From Chloroflexaceae bacterium (GTDB lineage Bacteria > Chloroflexota > Chloroflexia > Chloroflexales > Chloroflexaceae), in the NCBI GenBank assembly GCA_026417815.1, contig JAOACN010000603.1:1-20614 (forward strand): 20,614 bases of DNA, read 5' to 3'. A model generated the notes under the pieces. That model was not told where the DNA came from and did no database searches. It saw only the letters and a program-made list of their open reading frames with translations. The first letter of the stretch is position 1; every line of letters begins with the position of its first letter. This document shows positions 1 through 6,569 of this stretch, piece after piece. Made by a program: the position numbers and the translations under genes.

Positions 1-14
1 CCCCCCGACCCCTT

Positions 15-39
15 CCCTCTCCACCTGCGGTGGAGAGGG
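15..39. repeat. Perfect GC-rich hairpin
   Basis: An 11-bp perfect inverted repeat: CCCTCTCCACC at 15-25, loop TGC, GGTGGAGAGGG at 29-39. It has the same design as the other palindromes in the window (long perfect arms, 3-nt TGC loop) but a different arm sequence. No T-tract follows, so I do not call it a terminator. Confidence 0.8.
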
Positions 40-43
40 AGGG

Positions 44-215
44 GGAGAAGCGGCCGCCTACCGCCGACCGGAGGAGGGTGGAGCAACCCGGTTGCCCCAC
101 GCCCCCGCCTGATGCGAGGGGCTCCGAGAGGGAGAGGGAGAAGCGGCCGCCTACCGCCGACCGGAGGAGGGTGGGGCAACCCGGTTGCCCCACGCCCCCG
201 CCTGATGCGAGGGGC
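44..215. repeat. Direct repeat, two ~79-bp copies, 93-bp period
   Basis: The block at 44-122 recurs at 137-215 with one clear difference (GGAGCAACC versus GGGGCAACC). Each copy contains a palindromic core, ggrGCAACCCGGTTGCCCC, at 80-98 and 173-191, followed by ACGCCCCCGCCTGATG. This resembles the GGGGAAACC/GGTTTCCCC repeat module found elsewhere in the window. The short open frames here arise from the repeat and are not called as genes. Confidence 0.85.
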
Positions 216-216
216 C

Positions 217-293
217 GGGAGGGCTGCGCCCTCCCAGGGTTGCCCCTCGCCCGCCGGTAGCAGGGTCCGGGAGGGCTGCGCCCTCCCGGACCC
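217..293. repeat. Two GGGAGGGC/GCCCTCCC palindromes
   Basis: GGGAGGGC-TGC-GCCCTCCC lies at 217-235. A longer copy at 263-293 has a perfect 14-bp stem (GGGTCCGGGAGGGC, loop TGC, then its complement). The second palindrome ends four bases before the TTGACA of the next gene's putative promoter. Together with 1-215 this fills the first 300 bases; no credible gene was seen there. Confidence 0.85.
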
Positions 294-296
294 TCC

Positions 297-326
297 TTGA
301 CAATGACTTTGCACACGCCGCAAGAT
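297..326 (+). promoter_or_regulatory. Candidate promoter of the DUF5132-like gene
   Basis: A perfect TTGACA at 297-302 is followed after 18 bases by CAAGAT at 321-326, a weak -10. The -35 is convincing and the -10 is not. Transcription would start about 40 bases before the GTG start at 373. Confidence 0.45.
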
Positions 327-372
327 GCGGTACCATGTCAGCCAACGGACCTGTCAGGGAAGGATAGGTAGT

Positions 373-699
373 GTGAACAACTCGCTCAGCTTTCTAACCG
401 GGCTGGCCGTCGGGGCCGGGCTGACGTTCGCCGCCCGCGATCTCGCGCCAGCGCTGGCGCCCCACGCCCGCACGCTGACCAAGCGCGGGCTGAAACTGGC
501 CGTGCTGGGCTTCGAGCGGGGCCGCGAAGCCCTGGCGCTCACCGCCGAGTCGCTCAGCGATCTGCTTGCCGAGGTCCAGGCCGAGTTGCAGGCGGAACGG
601 GCCATGCCCCCCCAACCAGCGCCAGCGAACAATGGCAGCGACCTGCTGGCCGAACTGCTCGCCGACGAACATGCGGCCGATGTGACGCCTGAAGCCTAG
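373..699 (+). CDS. DUF5132-like small membrane protein
   Basis: A 108-residue protein. I chose GTG 373 because AGGGAAGGA lies just upstream (356-364); the upstream in-frame ATG at 325 would fall at the candidate -10 element. Residues about 6-25 (FLTGLAVGAGLTFAARDLAP) form one hydrophobic segment. They are followed by a basic helix, then LAVLGFERGREAL, and an acidic, alanine-rich tail. This pattern resembles the uncharacterised DUF5132 family; I recall such proteins beside HMA2-like proteins and P-type ATPases, which is the arrangement here. The biochemical role is unknown. An accessory membrane subunit for the ATPase is inference from context only. It is probably the first gene of the cluster, although 217 bases separate it from the next. 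Confidence 0.6.
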   Translation: MNNSLSFLTGLAVGAGLTFAARDLAPALAPHARTLTKRGLKLAVLGFERGREALALTAESLSDLLAEVQAELQAERAMPPQPAPANNGSDLLAELLADEHAADVTPEA

Positions 700-862
700 C
701 GCCGCTCCAGGCGACTCGCCCGGACGCCAGCGCGAGGGCGACTCGCTCCAGATGCGCTGTGCCCAATTTGCTCGTCGCGCCCAGGGGGAACGCTATGTTT
801 TCAGGCGACCCATTCGGGCCGCAGCGCCGAGGTGAGCGCGGCCCAATGCACCACAAACTGGC

Positions 863-902
863 TACAATCGTAAATCCGCAATCCAACATCCGCAATCAAT
901 CG
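863..902 (+). promoter_or_regulatory. TACAAT box and AATCCGCAATCC leader repeat
   Basis: TACAAT at 863-868 is a plausible -10 for the HMA2-like gene, but no good -35 sits 16-18 bases upstream. It is followed at 873-902 by a short repeated motif, AATCCGCAATCCAACATCCGCAATC. A close variant, AATCCGCAATCCACAAT, lies immediately before the start of the dehydrogenase gene at 12006 (minus strand), in the same orientation relative to the gene. Confidence 0.35.
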
Positions 903-916
903 CCCCGGGGGTCGCT

Positions 917-1393
917 ATGCTACCAGTAGCCTTTGTCGCCCACCAGGCCGGCGAGCGGCTGCGCCTGCGCATTCCGGCGCGCAAGGGTGATGCCGCGTTC
1001 TTCGAGCGCGCCGAGCGCGATCTCGCCGCGTGCCCTGGCGTGGCCTACGCCGAAGCCAATCCGTTAACCGCCAGTATCCTGCTGCACTTCCACGGCGACC
1101 TCGACGACCTGGCCAGCGCCGCCAGCGCGGGCCGCCTGTTCACCCTCGAACCGCCCCGCATGCCGGAGTATTCGGTACTCGATGTGGTGGCCGATCGGGT
1201 TGATCGGATTGAACATTTTATCCAGCGTCGCTCGCAGGGGGCGCTGGATCTGGAGACGGTCCTGTTCCTGGGGCTGGTCGGGGCGGGGGTGGTGCAACTG
1301 GCCCGCGGCCAGGCCCTCGGTCCGGCCAGCACCCTGCTCGCCAATGCCGCCGCCATCCTGGCCGTGCATCGCAATCGCCGCGACCGAAGGTGA
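917..1393 (+). CDS. HMA2-like domain protein with hydrophobic C-terminus
   Basis: 158 residues. The N-terminal half (about 5-75) has the layout of an HMA2-type (heavy-metal-associated-like) ferredoxin fold: AGERLRLRIP on strand 1, a helix with FFERAERDLAACPGV, then NPLTASILLHF. It lacks the CxxC metal-binding motif of classical HMA domains, so direct metal binding is not shown. A linker follows, then two hydrophobic segments (about 113-130 and 133-150) and a basic tail HRNRRDRR, which suggests membrane anchoring. The same fold signature (HRSPGRLRLRI) occurs inside the neighbouring ATPase, so the two proteins probably act together. A GGGGG stretch just before the ATG may serve as the ribosome binding site. 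A repeat-containing gap of 160 bases separates it from the ATPase. The substrate is unknown. Confidence 0.65.
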   Translation: MLPVAFVAHQAGERLRLRIPARKGDAAFFERAERDLAACPGVAYAEANPLTASILLHFHGDLDDLASAASAGRLFTLEPPRMPEYSVLDVVADRVDRIEHFIQRRSQGALDLETVLFLGLVGAGVVQLARGQALGPASTLLANAAAILAVHRNRRDRR

Positions 1394-1399
1394 TGAGAT

Positions 1400-1466
1400 G
1401 GGGAAACCTGGTTTCCCCACGCCCCTGCCAGATGGGAGGGTCCGGGAGGGCGTAGCCCTCCCAGGA
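1400..1466. repeat. Complete copy of the two-part palindromic repeat
   Basis: GGGGAAACCTGGTTTCCCC at 1400-1418 is a perfect 9-bp inverted repeat around one base. ACGCCCCTGCCAGATGG follows, then GGGAGGGC-GTA-GCCCTCCC at 1444-1462. This is the clearest full copy of the dispersed repeat family. It sits between the HMA2-like gene and the ATPase gene. Confidence 0.9.
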
Positions 1467-1553
1467 AAACCCCTGTTCATACCATGTATATGCGGCGTAG
1501 CCGCGTGAGCTTCTATGAGCCCAGCACCATCCCACCGGGCAGGCGACTGCGGC

Positions 1554-4500
1554 ATGGCCGAACTGAGCGCCCTGCTCGAAGAGGTCTTCGCGGGCGGGGG
1601 AACGGCGCGCACCTTGCTGGTGGCGCTGACCACGCTGCCCTGTCGCACCATTCCGGGCCATGTGTTTCGCGCCGCCCTTGACCAGTACGGCCTGCGTCCG
1701 ACGTTTGACACCATCCTCCAGGACCGCGAGGTGATCGAGGCCCTGGAGTCGGTGCATCTCCCCGCCGGCGGCGAGACGCGCGCGGTGATCCTGCGCCTCA
1801 CTCGACCGCTCACGCTCTACCAGCGCGTCGGTGTGGGGCGCATGCGTCTGCATGTCAACCGCGAGTTGCTGCTGTTGATTGACGACCGCGATGAGGTATC
1901 CCTGCGCCGGGGCGACATCCGCATGTCGTGGATGCGGATGAACGAGGAGGTGCTGGTGCGGCTGCGGCGGGCGCGCGACCGTTCGGGCGCGCCGGTGGAT
2001 ATGCTGGCCGTTTCGGCCGGCCACGTCATCAGCCAGACCTATCCGCTGGACGTGATCCCCCTGCCGCCGCGCGTCGCGCCCGAGCGCGTGGCCGTGGAAG
2101 CGCCGCCAGTGCCCCTGCCGCCTGTCGCGCCGCCAGCGCCGGCCATCGCCCCCGTGGCGGCCCCGGCGGCCGTGCTGCCCGCCCCGGCGGTCGGTGTGGC
2201 CCCGGTGGCGGGCATCACCGTGGTTCATCGCTCGCCGGGCCGGCTGCGCCTGCGTATCGCCCAGCTTTATCGCAACGAGGTCGAGAAGGCGCGCCTCGAA
2301 CGCGCCCTCCGGGGCCGCGCCGGCATTATCAGCGTGGTTGCCAGCAGCCTGACGGGAACGCTGCTGCTGCGCTTCGCCTCGCCGCTCACCCACCAGGAGG
2401 TCGAGCGCACCGTCGGGCGCATCCTCAGCGGCGAAGACGCCGGCGAGGGCGGGCGCCGCCAGCAGGCGCACCATCCCTGGCACATCTTCGACATTGAGCA
2501 AACCGCCACGTTGCTCGACACCTCGCCGGATCGGGGCCTGAGCGATGCGGTCGCCCTCGAACGCCTGAGCCAGTACGGCCCCAACCTCCTGCCCCAGGCC
2601 ATCAGCCGCTCACCGCTGCAGATCATGCTCGAACAGTTGTCCAGCCTGCCTATGGTCCTGCTCGGCGTCTCGGCGGTGGTGTCGATCTTTACGGGCGGCC
2701 TGGTGGACGGGGTGGTGATCCTGGGCGTGGTGGCCCTGAATACGGGGATCGGGTTCACCACCGAATACTGGGCCGAGCAGACCATCGCCGGGCTGAACCG
2801 CGGCCTGGAACCGCACGCCGTGGTGGTGCGCGACGACCAGGAACGCGAGGTAGCCAGCGAAACACTCGTGCCAGGCGACCTGATCATCCTCCGCCGCGGG
2901 ATGGCCGTGCCTGCCGACGCGCGCCTGGTCGTCGTCGATCACCTCAGCGTGGACGAATCGGCGCTGACCGGCGAGAGCGTGCCGGTCAACAAGAGCGTCG
3001 CGCCCCTCGACCAGCGCAATGTGCCTCTGGGGAGCCGCACCAATATGGTCTACCGTGGCACGGTGGTCACCGGTGGCAGCGGCAGGGCCCTGGTGGTGGC
3101 AACGGGGGTCGCCACCGAGATCGGCGAGATCCAGCGGCTGCTGGGCGAGGCCAAGCAGCCCGAAACGCCCCTGCAGCGCCAGCTCCGCACGCTGACCGGG
3201 CAACTGGTTGCCGGGTCGCTGGCGTTGTGCGGCGTGGTGTTTGGCATCGGCCTGGTGCGGAACCTGGGTCTTCTGGAGATGTTCAAGACCGCGATTGCCC
3301 TGGCCGTGGCCGCCGTGCCCGAAGGCTTGCCCACCGTCGCCACCACCACCCTGGCCATCGGCCTACGCCGCCTCGAACAGCAGGGCGTGCTGGTGCGGCG
3401 CCTGGTGGCCGTAGAGACCCTGGGGTCGGTGGAGTTCCTCTGCCTGGATAAGACCGGCACGATCACCCGCAACGAGATGACCCTGGTGATGGTCGTGACG
3501 GGCGAGCGGCGCTACGACCACGGCGCAGGCGGCTTCAGCATCGAGGGCCAGCCGCTGGCCCCCGGCGGCAGCCCCGACCTTGAAGAACTGCTGCGCCTGA
3601 CCGCGCTCTGCAGTGAGGTGCGCCTCGAACCTGCCGCGGACGGCCCGCGGCTCGTGGGCACGCCGACGGAGACCGCCCTGGTGCGCGCCGGGCTTGAACA
3701 GGGGATCGACGTCGAGGCCCTGCGGGCGCGCTACCCGCTGCTGCGGACGCGCCTGCGCAGCGAGGGGCGCGGGTTCATGGATACGCTCCACCAGGACGGC
3801 AGCGGGTATTTGCTGGCGGTGAAAGGCAGCCCCGACCAGGTGTTGGGCCTGTGTGACCGGGTGAAGGAGGCCGGGACGGTGCGCCCGCTGACCGAGGAGG
3901 ACCGTGAGCGCATCCTGGTGGACAACGAGCGCATGGCCGGCCAGGCCCTGCGCGTGCTCGGCGTGGCCTACCTGCCCGACGACGGGGCGCCCGAGGAACG
4001 CCGCGACCTGATCTGGGTCGGCCTGGCCGGCATCGCCGACCCGCCGCGACCAGAGATCCCCGCCCTGGTTGAACAACTCCGCGCGGCAGGGGTGCGCACG
4101 ATTATGATCACCGGCGACCAGAGCGCCACGGCCACGGCGATCGCCCGGCAGATCGGCCTGGGCCACGAAGGGCACCTGGAAAGCCTCGACGCTGCCCAAC
4201 TCGAAACCCTGCCCCCCGATGTGCTGCGCAGCCTGGCCGAGCGGGTGGACATCTTCTCGCGGGTCAGCCCGGCGCACAAGCTCTACATCGTGCAGGCCCT
4301 GCAACGGGCGGGGCACGTGGTGGCGATGACCGGCGACGGGATCAACGACGGCCCGGCGCTGCGCGCCGCCGACATTGGCATCGCCATGGGCGTGAGCGGC
4401 AGCGAAGTGGCCCAGGAAGTCGCCGATATGATCGTGCGCGACGACAACCTGGCAACGATCGTTGGGGCCATCGAGCAGGGACGCACGATCTACAGCGACA

Positions 4501-5153
4501 TCAAGAAGGCCGTTCACTTCATTCTAGCCAGCAACACCAGTGAAATCGCCATCACGCTGCTGGCGACCGCCGCCGGCGCCGGCGAGCCGCTCTCGCCCCT
4601 GCAATTGCTCTGGATCAACCTGGTCACCGACGTCTTCCCCGAACTGGCCCTGGGCCTGGAACCGCCGGAGTGCGACGTGTTGCGCCAACCCCCGCGCGAT
4701 CCTCACGCTACCATGTTTAACCGCCGCGACGTGCGGCGCATCGGCGTCGAGAGCGCCGTCCTCACCACCGTGGCCCTCGGCGCCTACGGCTGGGGCCTGG
4801 CTCGCTACGGCATGGGGCCGCGCACCAGCACCCTGACCTTCACCACCCTCACTACCTCGCAGTTGCTCTACGCCATCAGTTGCCGCTCCGAGAAACGCTG
4901 GCTGTTCGACCGCAAGCCTTCAGCGGCGAACCCCTACATGACCTTCGCCGTAGGCGCCGGATTGGGGCTCCAGGGCATCACCACCCTCCTGCCCGGCCTG
5001 CGCCAGGTGCTGGGAACCACCCCCCTCGGCCCGTCGGACTGGCTGCTGGTGCTGGCGCTGTCCACGGCGCCGTACCTCGCCAGTGAGTTGACGAAGGCCA
5101 TCGAACGCCCGTGCAGTGTAGACAGGAAAGACGCAGACAGCCATGGCCAGTGA
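1554..5153 (+). CDS. P2-like cation-transporting P-type ATPase, HMA2 fusion
   Basis: 1199 residues from ATG 1554 (MAELSALL); an in-frame ATG at 1515 would add 13, and neither has a strong ribosome binding site. Order: an unrecognised region (1-175), a Pro/Ala/Val linker (about 175-219), an HMA2-like domain (220-290, VVHRSPGRLRLRI), then a full P-type ATPase. Seen: cation-ATPase N-terminal domain (from about 306), actuator TGES (472-475), M4 PEGLP (from 589), phosphorylated Asp632 in DKTGT, KGSPDQV, MITGD, GDGIND (from 927), M5 SNTSE and M6 WINLVTD (W1020). The PEGL, N..E and N..TD residues match those that hold Ca2+ in SERCA-type pumps, so a hard divalent cation such as Ca2+ or Mn2+ is likely; the real substrate is unproven. 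There is no CPx motif as in P1B heavy-metal pumps. About 900 residues is usual, and the extra length is all N-terminal. Its 3' end overlaps the MAT start by 11 bases. Confidence 0.9.
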   Translation: MAELSALLEEVFAGGGTARTLLVALTTLPCRTIPGHVFRAALDQYGLRPTFDTILQDREVIEALESVHLPAGGETRAVILRLTRPLTLYQRVGVGRMRLHVNRELLLLIDDRDEVSLRRGDIRMSWMRMNEEVLVRLRRARDRSGAPVDMLAVSAGHVISQTYPLDVIPLPPRVAPERVAVEAPPVPLPPVAPPAPAIAPVAAPAAVLPAPAVGVAPVAGITVVHRSPGRLRLRIAQLYRNEVEKARLERALRGRAGIISVVASSLTGTLLLRFASPLTHQEVERTVGRILSGEDAGEGGRRQQAHHPWHIFDIEQTATLLDTSPDRGLSDAVALERLSQYGPNLLPQAISRSPLQIMLEQLSSLPMVLLGVSAVVSIFTGGLVDGVVILGVVALNTGIGFTTEYWAEQTIAGLNRGLEPHAVVVRDDQEREVASETLVPGDLIILRRGMAVPADARLVVVDHLSVDESALTGESVPVNKSVAPLDQRNVPLGSRTNMVYRGTVVTGGSGRALVVATGVATEIGEIQRLLGEAKQPETPLQRQLRTLTGQLVAGSLALCGVVFGIGLVRNLGLLEMFKTAIALAVAAVPEGLPTVATTTLAIGLRRLEQQGVLVRRLVAVETLGSVEFLCLDKTGTITRNEMTLVMVVTGERRYDHGAGGFSIEGQPLAPGGSPDLEELLRLTALCSEVRLEPAADGPRLVGTPTETALVRAGLEQGIDVEALRARYPLLRTRLRSEGRGFMDTLHQDGSGYLLAVKGSPDQVLGLCDRVKEAGTVRPLTEEDRERILVDNERMAGQALRVLGVAYLPDDGAPEERRDLIWVGLAGIADPPRPEIPALVEQLRAAGVRTIMITGDQSATATAIARQIGLGHEGHLESLDAAQLETLPPDVLRSLAERVDIFSRVSPAHKLYIVQALQRAGHVVAMTGDGINDGPALRAADIGIAMGVSGSEVAQEVADMIVRDDNLATIVGAIEQGRTIYSDIKKAVHFILASNTSEIAITLLATAAGAGEPLSPLQLLWINLVTDVFPELALGLEPPECDVLRQPPRDPHATMFNRRDVRRIGVESAVLTTVALGAYGWGLARYGMGPRTSTLTFTTLTTSQLLYAISCRSEKRWLFDRKPSAANPYMTFAVGAGLGLQGITTLLPGLRQVLGTTPLGPSDWLLVLALSTAPYLASELTKAIERPCSVDRKDADSHGQ

Positions 5154-6324
5154 GTATGTGTTTACATCCGAGTCCGTCACGGCGGGGCATCCCGACAAGC
5201 TCTGCGATCAGATCAGCGACGCCCTGGTCGGCCATATTCTCTGGCAAGATCCCGCCGCGCGGGTGGTGGCCGAGTGCGCCGTCTCCACGGGCATCCTGTT
5301 CGTGTCGCCCAGGGCGGCGACAACCGCCAGCATTGACATCCCCCGCGTCGCTCGCGAGGTCATCCTGGAGGCGGGGTACGACCGTGGCAGCTTCAATGGC
5401 CGCACCTGCACGGTAATGACCAACCAGCTTGAAGAGCCGGCAGCCGCGCGCTCGAGCATACGCGACCGCGAGAGCGCCCTGTCGGAACTGGTCGCCCAGG
5501 AGAACGTCACCCTCTTTGGCTTTGCCTGCACGCAGACGCCCGTGCTGCTGCCGCTGCCGATCTGGCTGGCCAATCGCCTGGCGCAGCGCCTCGACATCGT
5601 CTGCCGTGAGCACCGCGACGAGCTCGCGCCCGACGGGAAGGTGCAGGTGGGCATCGTCTACCGCGACCACCAGCCCTGGCGCATCCACAGCCTGACCCTG
5701 GTGGCCAGCCAGCGCCACGCCGAACTGCCCCTGGCCCGGCTGCGCCAACTGATCATCGAGCAGGTGGTCAAGCCGGTATTCGAACACGAGCCGCTCGTCC
5801 CCGACGCGGACACCCGCCTGCAGATCAACCCCGAAGGCCCGGTGGTGGAGGGTGGTCCGGCCCTGCACGCGGGCCTGACGGGGCGCAAAACCGGCGCCGA
5901 CACCTACGGGGGCTATGCCCGCCAGAGCAGTGCGGCGCTGAGCGGCAAGGACCCGACCCGCATTGACCGTACCGGGGCCTATGCCGCCCGCCACGCGGCC
6001 AAGAACGTGGTGGCAGCGGGCCTGGCCTCGCGCTGCGAGGTGCAACTCAGCTACTCGATCGGCTTCCGCGACCCGGTGAGCGTGCGGGTGGAAACCTTCG
6101 GCACCGGCGCGCTCAGCGACGATGACCTGTCGGAGCGGGTGGCGCGGGCCTTCGACTTCAGCGTGGGCGGGATCATCCGCCGCTTCGATCTGGCCGGGCT
6201 GGCCGCCCGTTCCCGGGGCCGGCTCTACCAGCGCGTGGCGGCCCATGGCCACTTCGGGCGGCCCGAGCTGGTGTTGCCGTGGGAGGCCACTGATGGGGTG
6301 GAGGCCCTGCGGGAGATAAGGTAG
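5143..6324 (+). CDS. metK: Divergent S-adenosylmethionine synthetase (MAT) paralogue
   Basis: 393 residues, collinear with bacterial MetK, which makes S-adenosylmethionine from ATP and methionine. Conserved: TSESVTAGHPDK (8-19), PDGKVQV (163-169), INPEGP, GLTGRK (244-249), DTYGG, SGKDP (267-271), AYAARHAAKNVVAAGL, HGHFGR and the LPWE end. Changed: the near-invariant GAGDQG loop reads VAQENV (117-122), replacing its Asp by Glu120; GGPMGDCGLTGRK reads GGPALHAGLTGRK, replacing another active-site Asp by His242; and the Lys after GKDPS is Arg. It may be active with altered kinetics, use a different substrate, or be regulatory. It starts inside the ATPase gene with CAGGAAAG about 15 bases upstream, so translational coupling is likely. 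A canonical metK probably exists elsewhere in the genome (inference). Confidence 0.85.
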   Translation: MASEYVFTSESVTAGHPDKLCDQISDALVGHILWQDPAARVVAECAVSTGILFVSPRAATTASIDIPRVAREVILEAGYDRGSFNGRTCTVMTNQLEEPAAARSSIRDRESALSELVAQENVTLFGFACTQTPVLLPLPIWLANRLAQRLDIVCREHRDELAPDGKVQVGIVYRDHQPWRIHSLTLVASQRHAELPLARLRQLIIEQVVKPVFEHEPLVPDADTRLQINPEGPVVEGGPALHAGLTGRKTGADTYGGYARQSSAALSGKDPTRIDRTGAYAARHAAKNVVAAGLASRCEVQLSYSIGFRDPVSVRVETFGTGALSDDDLSERVARAFDFSVGGIIRRFDLAGLAARSRGRLYQRVAAHGHFGRPELVLPWEATDGVEALREIR

Positions 6325-6351
6325 GACAAGTTCCTTACCTACGGTACCGTA
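6319..6351. other. Hairpin and 12-bp palindrome after MAT
   Basis: AGGTAGGA and TCCTTACCT flank CAAGT at 6319-6340, forming an imperfect stem that begins at the MAT stop codon. It is followed by the perfect palindrome TACGGTACCGTA at 6340-6351. There is no T-run, so termination is uncertain; the palindrome could be a protein site. Confidence 0.35.
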
Positions 6352-6384
6352 CTGGAGAGGCGTAGGGAGGCATGGTCTCCCCAC

Positions 6385-6518
6385 TCAGGCAGGGGCGTGG
6401 GGAAACCTGGTTTCCCTATCTTCCTCCAACCGGCGACCAGCGGAGGACGCGGCGCCTCCGCTTTCCCGTATGGCGAGGAACGAAGGTTCCCGGGAGGGCT
6501 TTCTCCTCCCAGAACCTT
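6385..6518. repeat. Palindromic repeat copies before ppc
   Basis: CAGGCAGGGGCGTGGGGAAA leads into the GGGAAACC/GGTTTCCC palindrome at 6400-6416; the CAGGCAGGGGCG flank precedes it, so this copy is inverted relative to the one at 1400. A second element at 6483-6518 has outer arms AAGGTTC/GAACCTT around a degenerate GGGAGGGC-TTT-CTCCTCCC. These elements fill much of the MAT-ppc gap. I found no clear ppc promoter. Confidence 0.75.
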
Positions 6519-6569
6519 ACAGGAACTCGCTGAAGGCGCTTCCACAGACCGCTAAGGAGGACACGCCCG

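Noticed and set aside
44..215. CRISPR-like appearance of the direct repeats
   Set aside because: Only two copies, too long for CRISPR repeats, with no unique spacers of regular size and no cas gene in the window.
30..345. Small open frames on both strands in the first 345 bases
   Set aside because: They are made of the duplicated repeat and palindromes; no ribosome binding site and no protein family resemblance.
1218..2501. Long minus-strand open frame opposite the ATPase N-terminus
   Set aside because: It is a high-GC shadow frame with a His/Arg/Gln-rich composition typical of antisense reading; the plus strand encodes a recognisable protein.
3447..3461. Heavy-metal P1B-type ATPase assignment because of the HMA-like domain
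   Set aside because: There is no CPx motif in M4 (PEGLP instead) and no CxxC; the ion-site residues match the P2 type.
3363..4517. 384-codon minus-strand frame opposite the ATPase core
   Set aside because: It covers DKTGT to GDGIND on the plus strand and has no domain of its own.
4978..6384. 468-codon minus-strand frame opposite MAT
   Set aside because: Shadow of the MAT gene; low-complexity composition and no recognisable motif.
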